The notes beneath the pieces were generated by a model, which was not told the DNA's origin, ran no database searches, and was given only the letters and a program-made list of their open reading frames with translations. A program made the position numbers and the translations under genes. Shown here one piece after another: positions 53,001 through 62,814 of a stretch of DNA of 64,000 bases. The stretch is from Chamaea fasciata. Its lineage: Eukaryota > Chordata > Aves > Passeriformes > Sylviidae. Where the stretch lies: NCBI GenBank assembly GCA_029207755.1, contig JARCOQ010000026.1, positions 930,001 to 994,000 on the forward strand, in the 5' to 3' direction. Each line of letters opens with the position of its first letter. The first letter of the stretch is position 1.

Positions 53001-56000
53001 CTTTAAACTCCGCTACACACTCATTTAAAGCAAATCCACCCCAGCCGTTCTCACACAACCCTCCTCTGCTCTGCCAGGTATTGAGCTGAGAGCTTTAAAA
53101 TGCCCATCAAGAAGATGAAGGTGGTTTTATTTCCCGAGGTTCCATTCTGGATTCGTGGCAGTGGGACATGAAGATGAGGAGAACAGTCACAAGAGCCAAG
53201 AAGAGCTGCTGCCCTCAGTGACACCCAGCACTACAGATGAATGGCTGCAGCTCTTTGATTCCTTCAAGAAACATTTCTGGGTTTCAGGGCAGGGAAATCA
53301 CTGAGAGATGAGCAGGGAGAACACCCCGTGCCACTGAATCCAGAGGGGAAGCGTGGAACCACCAAAGATGTGGGAATCCAGAGAAAAATCTCAGCCCCCT
53401 CCTCCTGCCCCAGCTGCCTCTCAGGTCTATGAAGTGCCCTCCTGGGAAGAGGAATTCCTTCAGTGCACCATAAATGGGTAAAAACACCCTTAAACAGGAA
53501 AAAAAAAATCAATTTACAGGCAAATAGCAAGAGCACAAGGCAAACACCCACCTCAAAGGGAAGTGCCCAAATCACTTCGACACCTGGTGCTCTGCTGAGG
53601 GAAAGGATTTGCAAACCTGACCAAATACTCTAAGCTCAGCCTCAAAATGGGAGCAGCAGCAGCTGCTTTTGGGTGAGTGGTGCCAGCCTGTGCAGGGTTA
53701 AATGATGGACAGGGCAAAGAAAGCAGAGTTTCATCTCGCCTGCCATAAAAGCAGCAGCCCAGTGTTTTAGAGAGAGCAAATGTTTTAATTAAAGGGAGTA
53801 AGAAGCTGTAGGAACCACAACCAGGCCGGTGTGTGCCAACAGCTGATTGGTTTTAATCCAGGTTTTCATTAAAAAATGCTGTTCCCATGGAGGAACGCAC
53901 CTGAACCCCCACTTCGCACCGACCCACAAATATTTCCAATATCCATGGCTACAGTGAAGTGACAACTGAAGAGAAGAGCTGTAAATTACAGCTCAGACTA
54001 TGCCAAAGTAAGACAGCCCAGGATTTATTTTGGGTATTGAGTATTCCAGGAAAAAGCAGCCCAGAGCACACAGAGCCAGAAGAGCCCAGAGGTGCTGGCA
54101 CAGGACAGGCTGAATTTGTATTTTTGGCAGTGGGGAACTGCTGTGAGTTCAGGGCTGTGGGGGCATCTCTGCTTGGTGACATTCCTGCACCTGAGTGTTC
54201 CCAGGGCTGCTCCAAATAAAACTGGGATGGGAAAACCTGCAGGATCCAGCCCTGCAGCAGAGATCAGGTCACAGCTTGTCCCTCTGTGTGTGGGGGATTT
54301 GTGGGATGGGGGCTCAGGGAGGGTGGAACATCCAGGAGACATCACTCCAAAGGGGCCAGAATAAAAATTAACACAGAAAATTCCTCTCCTTCCAGCCACA
54401 CAAACGCATTGGAAATTGCTTTATCAACGGGCTTGTTGGGAATGAGGCTTCACAGGAAGATTTTAGCAGGTTTTAATCACCCCCTTTTCATTACACTGAA
54501 GGTTTTGCTCCAGCTTTAAACACCAGAGCAGAGAATATCTGTTCGGTGCCAGTTACAGAGCAAATGCAGGCTCCTGCCTCCCCAAACCAGGGAGGAAAAT
54601 CAAAATCCAGCATCATGCAAAGGCCTCCCTGGTGCTTCCCCTGCCCCAATTAGGCAGAGACAAGTTCATTAAGAAAAAGAAAACCGGGAGGGAGTCACCC
54701 CTCAGACCCACAGGTGCTCCTGGCACTGTCACAGAGCTCACCTCCCCGAAAGGACATGGAAACCACCCCAAAATAAAAGCCCATCAAGGTAAACCAACAC
54801 AAAACCATAAAAAATGACTGCTGCAAAAAATGAGTGCAGGGAGCTGCCCTGCTCCCCTCTGGACAAACGAGCCACTAAACCAGCGTTTTCCTCATTATTG
54901 TTCTCCTCAGCCTGATTTCATTTGCTGCTTACGTCTCCTACTTCCAGGGTTATTGGAGAAAGTGATTTCCAGAGGAGGGGGAGCAAAGCAACCCCGAGGT
55001 CTGGAGGATGTTTCACTCCTTCTGACACAGAACTGCTTTTAAATGAGGCTTTGGGTGCAGATTACGTCGTGCTGTTTATACAAGCGAGGCCAATTCCCTC
55101 CGTTTGTCATTCCTCTGACTGCAGCTTTACCCGTTCCCTCTGCTGAGCACCTCCCGTCGCTCCTGGAGAGGAGAATCCACCAGGGAACACCTCGGGGAGG
55201 GAGCATTTCCCCAAACACCTCTGGGGACACTGATGGGTGAACTTAAAACAACTCAATGCAGCTTTAATGCTCCCCAGGGCCGATGTCGGGGTGCTCAGTT
55301 TACTCCATCCCATCATCACCCGGCAATTCCTCTCGAATGAAACCCAGTTTATATAAGAATTATCATTTTAAAGCGCCCACGAGGCGCTGAGCTGCTCTCC
55401 AAAAGGCCCAGCTCTGGCTCGAGCAGCTCCTGCAGTGAAGCCGCTCCTCTGAAGTGGCCACTTGTGCTCCTGCAGCCCTGAGCTGCTCCTGCTGGCTCTG
55501 AGGAGCAGCTTCCATTCCCAGAAAAAAGCCAGGGATCCACGGAAAACCAGGATCCTCCTTTCATTCCCCAAAAAAGCCAGGATCCCCCTTTCATTCCCCC
55601 CCAAAAAGCCAGGAATCCACAGAAAAACCAGGATCCTCCTTTCATTCCCCAAAGAAGCAGGGATCCACAGAAAGCCAGGATCCTTTCCCTGCTCCAAGGC
55701 AGCTCAGTTTCTGTGCTCTCTGCTGCCTTGGGAAGGGTCTGCAGGAGGGATTGGCTCCCACAGTCCTCACTCACGTTCCCAATCCTGATTTTCCTGCCCT
55801 GTGCTTGCAGGGAAGCCTGGCCCTTACCCCCTACAGCTGACGCAGGAAACCTTCTGCTGCTTTAGTGCCCCTCAAGGCACGGCTCCAGTCCCCTCTCTGC
55901 CCAGCAGTGCTGCCACCAAATCCCACACCATCAGCACCAAATGGCCACAAAAATCACATTAGAACCCCCCGGCCTGTCTCTGCAGGCAACACCATCTAAA

Positions 56001-59000
56001 AAAAAAAAGCCAAATAAGCTGTGCCAGAGCACCTCTTGCTTCCCCAAGAATTTTCCCAGCCCAACTGCCAGGAGATGTCCTCGTTATCCGGGGGAATAAT
56101 TAGTACATGAGACAGCTTGTTCATCACCTCGTGTGCCAAAGGCAGGACCTCTGTGGATACACACAGTCCTGCCAGGTTTTTTTGGGCGCTTTCAGTGCAG
56201 GGATTTTTAAGGGTGCTAAAAGGCAGGGGCAGGTCATGGGGTTGTTTCGTGCAATAAACAGCAACAACAACAACAACAAAAATAATTCTGCAGCAATTGC
56301 AGCTTGGATTTGTTCCATCTGTTGAGGCTCTGAATCTGCTTCGCCTCAGAAGTGAGAGTGAGATGGGAAAAGAATGGATTTGCTCTGTACCTCCTGACAA
56401 AGAGCAGCAAAGGGCAGAGGGACACCAGGCTGACCCCAAATGGATCCCCCCACTGGCCCCGCTCATTCCCATTGGGAAAGAAGCCTCAGAACCCAGAGGT
56501 GCAGTGGTGAGGGGCTGCACAGGCACCAGCAGATTCCAGCACCCCCAGGAGATGTCTCAGGAAAGCCCAGAGCTCCCTGAGCCTCTGGGAACCCTCAGCT
56601 CTGCCTCGGCACGGATGGAACAACCCCCAGGGATGGGCAGCAGGGAGTTCCTCTCCACAGAACCACCCAGGCCCTCTCCGTTCCACCAGACAGAGCAAAA
56701 AATAAAAGTTCAGCTTCAAATAAGAGCAGTATTGTCTATATAAAATGTGTAATTATATATAAAATATAGAATTAATTATAATTATGCTGGACCCTTCCAG
56801 AGAGATCACCCCAAGTGTACCAAAGTGAAGAAGCCTGTAAAAGTCCTGCTCTCCAAAAGCTGCTGATCCTGTCTCCAGCCCTGTCAAACCCAAGCCCAGC
56901 AGCAGCAGGAATATTTCCCATTTGCTCCTGGTTACTCAGCTCAGGGCCACCGTGAGTGGACGCAAAAGGAAAGCAGCTGGGCTCTGCTATGCTGCTGAGA
57001 GGCTGCTGGACACGGGGTGACAAGAAGCTGCTTTATTTGGAAGCTGAGCAGAGCTGACCTGGGCCTGGACAAACGCAGGGCTTCACTCAGCCCTTTCCAG
57101 GCTCCAGCAGACTGGAAGTTTAACACCAGGAAGGAGTAACAAACACTCCTGGAAGTGGGAAAGATGAAGAACAAATGCCTGGCACTCCAGGGACGGGATA
57201 ACTGATGAGGTTAAAATAAAAAAAGCCCCATGAATTTTTAAATTTAAGTGCATCCATCCCATCCTATTTGTCAGGTGGGTTTATGCTCCCAGTGGTGTGG
57301 GAGCTCCACGGGCAGGATGAGCAGAAACAAGATTTCCTGGATGATTTCAGGCAGCAGCTGCAGCAGCAGCACGCTGGGGTTTGCTGCTCCCCCTGCACAG
57401 GGACATCAGGGACAAGGGATTTGCAGCACAGCTCCACACCCACACATCCCCAAAACACTCGTCTGAAGAAGTTCAGTCCCCTCTCAGGGCGGAGTGAGGC
57501 ACTTTCTGTGCTCTCTGTCCTTCCCCAGAGGGCTCCAGGAATTCCCTAAGGAATTCTGTTTGGTTGCAGACTTGTGATCCAAAACTCACCTTGGGCAGTT
57601 GGTGACATTTTGGGCAAGGTGACATTTTCCTGAGCTCCCACGTAAGGGTTTCAACGTGAAATTTAAGCTTTAAACACACCCCAGGTTTAAATCTCAGCGC
57701 CTGTCACAGCCACACAGTTCTGAGCCTGGCAGGTCATTCCTAAAGGATTCCTTCCCTTCCCTCTTCTCAAGGCTTTGGAATGTTTGCAAGTGCTGAGCTG
57801 ACCCTAAAAACAAACCAACCTTATAAAGAGCGCAGAGCTGCCAGCTGAGCACAGGAACAACCTGCATCCCATAATCCTGCCTGCCCTGGGTTCACAGTCC
57901 AGATTGATCAGCTGCTTCTCTGATTTAGGTATCAATTAGTGTGGCTCTTTAATTGGCAGGGGCATGTCAATCAAGGGCAGAGAAGAAAATAACGTTTCCA
58001 TTGAAGTAATTGTGCTCCCACAGCACAAATCCTCAGAGACAAAAGCCCAATTACCAAAGGTACCTGCAGGGAAAACAAGCCTGATGTGCCAATTAAGTTG
58101 GCCAACGCTGATTTGGAGGAAGAAGGAAAAAGAGAGGCAGGAGGGAAATGCTGGAGAAGGGCAGAGTTGTGGAGCAGTTTTTGTTGCAGACGTCTCCCCA
58201 TGCACAGTCACTTCCCTCACTGCTGCTTTTCCTGGCACCATCTGCCTCACATCTCCCTCTGAACCTCCCAGGAGCAGAGGAAAAGCTGCTGAGAAATTCC
58301 CAAAGCAATCCCTGAGAGCTGTGCCTGCACCAGGGCTGTGGGCAGAGCTGAACCCAGCCCCACAGCAGCCCTGACCCAGCCCCACAGCAGCCCTGCCTCG
58401 CTGCACCCTCTGCCTCCACGCTGGGAATTAAAGATTAAAGCAAAAGCCAAACACCTCAAAGGAAAAACAAACCCAAAGCACTTGTTCAGGCACCAAGAGA
58501 CCCCATTGAAGTCCCTGGGGAGGCAGAGGTCGCTCCACAGAAGAGCTGTCAAGGAGAGGTGAGCTGATTTTCTCCACGTTTTCCTCCTGCCTTCCACCAG
58601 GGTATTTGTGGTGCCTCACAGCAGCCCTGTGAGGCTGGGGAGCAGCAGATCCTGAGCCAGAAATGAAGCAATCTGCTCCAGGCTGCACATCAAACAAAAA
58701 AACCCAGCAACAGAGCCCCAGACATCTCCTGCAGATCTCATCCCACCACCACCACACAACCTCTGCCTTCTCTACGTGAGCATCAAGGACATTTTCCTAA
58801 CGAAAAGCAAACGAAAGCCCTGATGGGCCAAGGCAGGACGAGACAAGGCTCAGGCCCAACTTACCTGACCAGTGCATCTGGTTTGCTTAGCTGGTTATTA
58901 GGAATACAGTTTTCCATTAAGTCCTTGTGTGTGCTGGGGCTCTTGCTGGCACATTTCTGTTTTCTCTCGTTTTTGGAGGAGGAGGAGGAGGAGGAGGAGG

Positions 59001-62000
59001 ACGACGGGATGCTCCCGTTGGTTGCACTGTGGCTGCGGGGTGAGGAGTTCACAACCCCACTGACATTTTTGTAGTTTTTGGACGAGGCAGTGCATGAGTC
59101 CTCTTTCAAGAGGTTTTCTGTACTTCCTACAAGATCATTGTTTAATCTTTTACTATTGATATGGTTCTCCATATATTCGATTTCTTGTATTTTAGAGTCT
59201 ACGGGTTGCAAAATGTTGTTGTTTATCCCAAGGTTGTGTTTCTTTGCATCCTTGTCCTTTTCTTTCCCTTTTTCTCGATATTCCAGCTCTGGCAACGTTG
59301 TAGAGATTTTTTTATTGGCTGGAATGCCTCCATTGTGCTGCAGGAGTATTGAGGAATCCATATCAGATAATCCTTTGGCTGCTGCAACACCAAAGTGAAA
59401 AAAAACCAAAAAACCAACTTAGTTCATTAAATCCATCAATACCGGGCCACAGAAAAGAAAAAATCATTATGGACATCCATCATTCCTGCAGGAAACAATC
59501 AGTGTTGGAGAGGCTCTAGGAAAGAGCGTCCACAGTCACCTATCAGAAGGCTATTTGCCTCATTCCAGGCAGGAAACGGGGATTTAAAAATAAATGCTAG
59601 ATTTAATTTAATCATATATTTAATTTAGTAATAAATACTAGAGCTTCACTCAACACTGACTGAGCAGATTGATGCAGCTGCTGATGAGGAGCTGAGCAGA
59701 GGGGCCATCATTCACTTTTCCTGCCACGTTAACCACCCCAAACTGATTTCACCCCTGAGCTCACCACCCCCCCGGCAAACCCAGCACTTCGTTTTCTCTT
59801 TCTCAGGGAACAGAGAACACAAGGAGGGAAAACTTGCCTTCCTCTGCCTCCCTCTCTTGCCTTTGCAGCATCTGCTGCTCTGGGGGCAGAGCCTGCTGCA
59901 GGAGCTGCATGTAGAACTCGTTCTCCTTCTGCACCTCCTTCTGCTTCCTCAGACGCATCTTGTAGCTGACGTAGCTTTTAAAGCCAAAGCCCAAAGTCAC
60001 AACTGGGTAGCCAATGCTAAACAGGGGAAAAAAACCTTATTATTAGCCATTATTATTTATATAATTAATATATCGATATTATATATATAGCCATGAGAGC
60101 AAATTAATCAAGTGTATCCACCTGGGAACAACTTCCCCAGGAAATGGGATTTGCCACAGTTTATTCCCCCAAGTCACAACTGGGTAGCCAATGCTGAAGA
60201 GGGGAAAAAAAGCAATATTATTAATAATTTCTATTATTTTTTAATATTATATAAACTATAGCCATGAGAGCAAATTAATCAACTAATATACACCTGGGAA
60301 CAAGTTCCCCAGGAAATCATCTAGGAAGTTGTTTTTGCCACTGTTTATTCCCCAAAGTCACAATAGGGTAGCCAAAGCTAAGGAGGCAAAAAACCCCCAA
60401 TATTATTAGTCATTATTCTTAATATAATTAATATATTAATATTATATAAGGTATAGCCATGAGAGCCAATTAATCAGGTGTATACACCTGGGAACAAGTT
60501 CCACAGGAAACGATCTAGAAAGTGGATTTTGCTGTTCCACAGGAGCTTTTGAGAAATGTCCACACTACAAACTCCTGACAGCACAGAGAGGGGGCACTGG
60601 GTCCTTGTTCACACACATTTCCCGTGGAATATTTCATGGCAGAAGCCAAACAAAAGCCCCAATTATTCATTTTCCTGCTGAAATCCAGGTGAACAGGAAA
60701 AGGACAGGGAAGCACTTACCAGTGTGCTGCAAATGGACGGCAAAGGTCCACGTGGAAGTTTTTTAAATCTTTAAATCTAATGGCTGCTTCAATATAAACA
60801 AAAAGTATCCACAGTGATACTGTTGGTAAGCACACACCTCGTTCTGTGGAGAGAAGGGAAAGAGAGGCACCTCAGGGACAGAAAACAGCCAGCAAGGGTT
60901 GGAAAAAAATTGATTTTAAAACACTTCAGGAGTCTAAGGAAACAAACCTTAAAGATTTCACCTAAAAAGATCATAACTGAAAAAAAAAATTTAAAAAGCA
61001 AGTTCTTATCAACTGGGATGAGCAATTCCTGAGGCTGCCATGAATTCAAATATGAAATCAGCTCAAGAGCTGCAGCTAAAACTGGCCCATCAAGTTCCTC
61101 CTTCCAAGCATCAACCCTGAACAACTCCAGATGAGGCTTTCGCATATTAACACAGCTCTAAAAATAACCCCAGCTTCTGCAGGTACCTGAAATTGGGCAG
61201 CAAGTGGTTCCCAGCATCTGCCATCAGCTCCCACACTGCCGTCATTAGCTGTGACTAATTTGTCACTAATTTGTCACAGAGCTGGGTGAGGGATGATCCA
61301 CAGCGCCCTGCAAGCCCCTGGCACCAGGGCTGACACAAAATGTCCCACAAAGCCCAAATCCCAGGGATCTGGGGAGGGAAAATTACCCCTAAAAATAAAA
61401 TTAAATCGGATTTTATTCCTCAAGTGTTTTGATAGAGGGAAGGAACGAAACCACCTCCTCCCCCAGCTCCAAACCAGGGATTTATGAGAACAAACCCAAA
61501 TAACTCAGGGAGAAAAGGGCAGAGCAGGGGACAGGAATTCTCCATATAAGTCTCCAACTGTCAGGGCAGGCTCTGCTCTCACCAGCTCAGGAACTGGACC
61601 CAGCTGACACAAAGCTTTGCTGAAGCAGAATTAAACTCTGGTCACTGAAATAACTGATATTTGATTATTGTTAACTCAATTAACAGCACACCAACTGACT
61701 GTGGAAGAACAGAACACTGCCACCAACTCTCCCTGTGTGCTCTGCATTCGTTGAATCACTGCAGGAGAGTTTTAAAGTCAGGAATTTCATTTTCCTTTAA
61801 CTGCTCTGGAATTCCTGCGCATTCCACTCCAGCTCCTCCTTACTGGAGACGCCCCCCAGGCGCAAAACAAAAAACCAAAACATTTTTACAACAAAAGTTA
61901 CCAAAAAAAGAAATGACAAATCAAGAATGATGCCCCACCTGTGTGCCACACATACTGTACCCACACGTAGGTGCTGGCAGCAAAGAACAGCCACTGGATT

Positions 62001-62814
62001 GGGATGAAGAGCAGACAGATGATGTTGGAGGTGAATGCTACACACACAAAAAACACTGAGAAGGCCTGAAAGAGAGGAGGGAGGGGGATCAAGTAGAAGG
62101 TTTGGTTATTCCAGGAAAAATAACCAATAGAGGGTTTTTTACAGGTATTAAAATACATAATATCTACAATACAATATAATAATACACATATAGTACATTT
62201 TATACAAAATACCTAACAGCTGTAATTTTTATATCACACCAATCTTTCTAATATTACATGTTTATTTAATTTTAAACATATTAAAATATATTAATATATA
62301 TAGCCCCAATATTTAAACATATTAAATACATTTTTATATATAACCCCCTATATATATAGCTAGACAGCATATGTCTGTGTGTATATACATACACATAAAT
62401 GAATAAATTAAGATTTTGGAGAAATCTTTATTTCCACTGGCCACAGATAAAATATCCACCAGAGAGAAGAGATAAATCTGAGAAAACCCCTGTGCTGTGA
62501 GGAGGGTTTCAGTGCCACTGGGGCAGCTGTGGGACGTGGAATAACCCCTGGAGTATCCCCTGGAATCTCTGGAATACCCCTCTGGAGTATTCCCCTGGAG
62601 TATCCCCCGGAATACCTGAAATATATCCCCTGGAATATCCAGAGTCTCCCCTGGAATCTCCCCGGCACTCACCAGGCCCTGGTATCGGAAGGAGTCGTAG
62701 ACGCTCCTGATGAAGAGCCAGAAGGGCCACAGGTACTCAAACCTGAACTCCAGCACAAAGTCTGCCAGCAGCACCAGCGCCCACACCACCAGGAACTTCA
62801 GGTACAGGAACGTG
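46874..62814 (-). CDS. MACO1: MACO1 (macoilin, TMEM57), exons 2-11; first exon outside window
   Basis: A multipass ER/nuclear-envelope protein with a long C-terminal coiled coil; the C. elegans orthologue maco-1 affects neuronal excitability. Exons (minus strand): 62673-62814, 61939-62065, 60720-60843, 59838-60016, 58865-59381, 52268-52426, 50918-51100, 50119-50239, 48094-48268, 46874-47076. Phases all join, giving 642 codons. With about 27 codons expected in the missing exon 1 the protein would be about 669 residues (human is 664 by memory). Visible landmarks: hydrophobic segments in exons 2-4 (YLKFLVVWALVLLADF; AFSVFFVCVAFTSNIICLLF; SLWILFVYIEAAI), a Ser/Asn/Lys-rich middle in exon 6 with a Ser10 run, coiled coils in exons 7-10 (LEQDIKKLKADLQASRQVEQ; FVEKQLMEEKKRKKLEEATA; IRELETECKKLTIDIKLKED) and C-terminus NASVYQPLKK. 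Odd points are a GC donor after exon 5 and triplication of the exon 5 acceptor. The start codon is not in the window. Confidence 0.95.
48094..48268 (-). CDS. MACO1: MACO1 exon 10 (coiled coil)
   Basis: Acceptor CCCCTGCAG. Encodes ELRKYKENEKDTEVLMSALS, AMQDKTQHLENSLSAETRIK, LDLFSALGDAKRQLEIAQ plus one base; donor GTACCT. No long ORF marks this exon in its own frame; it is identified by family match and phase. Confidence 0.94.
48292..48482 (+). repeat. About 24-bp degenerate minisatellite next to MACO1 exon 10
   Basis: Variants of CCTGGGGGGCAAAAAATATC, CCTGGGGGTAAAAATGCCAT and CCTGGGGACAGAAATGTCA repeat about 8 times, starting about 25 bp upstream of the exon 10 acceptor. Confidence 0.9.
48483..49672. 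other. Rest of MACO1 intron 9, no recognised feature
   Basis: AT-richer unique sequence. No exon is recognised. Confidence 0.5.
49673..50036 (+). repeat. 40-bp minisatellite, 9 copies, MACO1 intron 9
   Basis: The unit is GGAATGGTGTGGATTGAGCC, TCTGGACACTCCCTGAACAT (40 bp), with variants GTTTGG and GAGTCTC. It lies 80 bp from the exon 9 donor and gives repetitive spurious peptides fused to the exon 9 frame. Confidence 0.97.
50119..50239 (-). CDS. MACO1: MACO1 exon 9 (coiled coil)
   Basis: Acceptor CCCTGCAG. Encodes (R)GECTESLRNRIRELETECK, KLTIDIKLKEDQIRELEMKV and Q; donor GTAATG. A 40-bp tandem array starts about 80 bp downstream. Confidence 0.95.
50918..51100 (-). CDS. MACO1: MACO1 exon 8 (coiled coil)
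   Basis: Acceptor CTGCAG. Encodes (K)LHNAVQMKQKDKQMISQLE, KKLKAEQEARTFVEKQLMEE, KKRKKLEEATAARAVAFAAA, T plus two bases. Donor GTGCTG, weak at +4 to +6. Confidence 0.94.
51254..52098. repeat. AT-rich TATA/TGTATA minisatellite-like block, MACO1 intron 7
   Basis: About 840 bp of degenerate units such as ACTATATATAATGTGTATAT and GTATACTACATATAATGTGT. Several strongly similar 20-35 bp strings repeat between 51.66 and 52.08 kb, ending in a short (AC)n. Confidence 0.93.
52268..52426 (-). CDS. MACO1: MACO1 exon 7 (coiled coil)
   Basis: Acceptor CCCCAG. Encodes (R)LEQDIKKLKADLQASRQVE, QELRSQVSSLSSAERGSRAE, MGQLRQENELLQN plus two bases; donor GTACGT. Notably more GC-rich than its neighbours, with an AT-rich satellite-like block about 170 bp downstream. 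Confidence 0.95.
52427..58864. other. MACO1: MACO1 intron 6
   Basis: A 6.4 kb intron. No exon is recognised. It contains a degenerate repeat at 55495-55695, a CAA run near 56262-56283 and an AT-rich tract at 56740-56790. Confidence 0.6.
55495..55695 (+). repeat. Degenerate minisatellite CAGGATCCTCCTTTCATTCC
   Basis: Copies of CCAGGATCCTCCTTTCATTC, CCCAAAAAAGCCAGGAT and GGATCCACAGAAAAACCAG recur at about 40-60 bp spacing. Confidence 0.85.
58865..59381 (-). CDS. MACO1: MACO1 exon 6 (Ser/Lys-rich linker)
   Basis: Acceptor GTTGCAG. The largest exon (517 nt) contains DMDSSILLQHNGGIPANKK, YREKGKEKDKDAKKHNLGIN, EIEYMENHINSKRLNNDLVG, a run of ten Ser encoded by nine TCC plus TCG (plus strand 58975-59004), and PNNQLSKPDALV. 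Donor GTAAGT. Confidence 0.95.
59838..60016 (-). CDS. MACO1: MACO1 exon 5 (GC donor)
   Basis: Acceptor CTGTTTAG. Encodes (C)IGYPVVTLGFGFKSYVSYK, MRLRKQKEVQKENEFYMQLL, QQALPPEQQMLQRQEREAEE plus one base. The only donor consistent with phase and with the family sequence (...EAEE-A-AKG) is AAG|GCAAGT, a GC-type 5' splice site. Its 3' splice site region is repeated twice more upstream. Confidence 0.93.
59992..60535 (-). repeat. Three tandem copies of a 177-184 bp unit including the MACO1 exon 5 acceptor
   Basis: On the plus strand AAGTCACAACTGGGTAGCCA starts near 59994, 60171 and (as AAGTCACAATAGGGTAGCCA) 60355. Each is followed by GGGGAAAAAA or similar, an AATATTATTA-type stretch, TATAGCCATGAGAGC, AATTAATCA, CACCTGGGAACAA and CCCAGGAAAT. 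The first copy overlaps the first 23 bases of exon 5 and its acceptor. The other two lie in intron 4. Confidence 0.93.
60720..60843 (-). CDS. MACO1: MACO1 exon 4
   Basis: Acceptor CTCCACAG. Encodes (E)RGVCLPTVSLWILFVYIEA, AIRFKDLKNFHVDLCRPFAA and H plus two bases of Cys; donor GTAAGT. Confidence 0.95.
60844..61938. other. MACO1 intron 3, no recognised feature
   Basis: Unique-looking sequence; no exon or repeat family recognised. Confidence 0.5.
61939..62065 (-). CDS. MACO1: MACO1 exon 3 (membrane segments)
   Basis: Encodes AFSVFFVCVAFTSNIICLLF, IPIQWLFFAASTYVWVQYVW and HT plus one base. Donor GTGGGG. Confidence 0.95.
62150..62400. other. AT-rich part of MACO1 intron 2
   Basis: About 250 bp of AATATATTAA/TATATATAGC-type sequence. 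Simple, not clearly periodic. Confidence 0.6.
62530..62668 (+). repeat. Degenerate CCCCTGGAATATC repeat next to MACO1 exon 2
   Basis: Variants of CCCCTGGAGTATC and CCCCTGGAATCTC repeat about 9 times and end within 10 bp of the exon 2 donor at 62672. Confidence 0.88.
62673..62814 (-). CDS. MACO1: MACO1 exon 2 (first membrane segment)
   Basis: Acceptor CCCCCCCAG. Encodes (S)TFLYLKFLVVWALVLLADF, VLEFRFEYLWPFWLFIRSVY and DSFRYQGL; donor GTGAGT. Nearly invariant relative to the human protein as I recall it. Confidence 0.95.

Noticed and set aside
60170..60400. Possible duplicated mini-exons of MACO1 (extra IGYPVVT-coding segments)
   Set aside because: As exons they would bring stops or lack a paired donor in frame. 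I treat them as duplicated acceptor sequence in an intron, listed as a finding.
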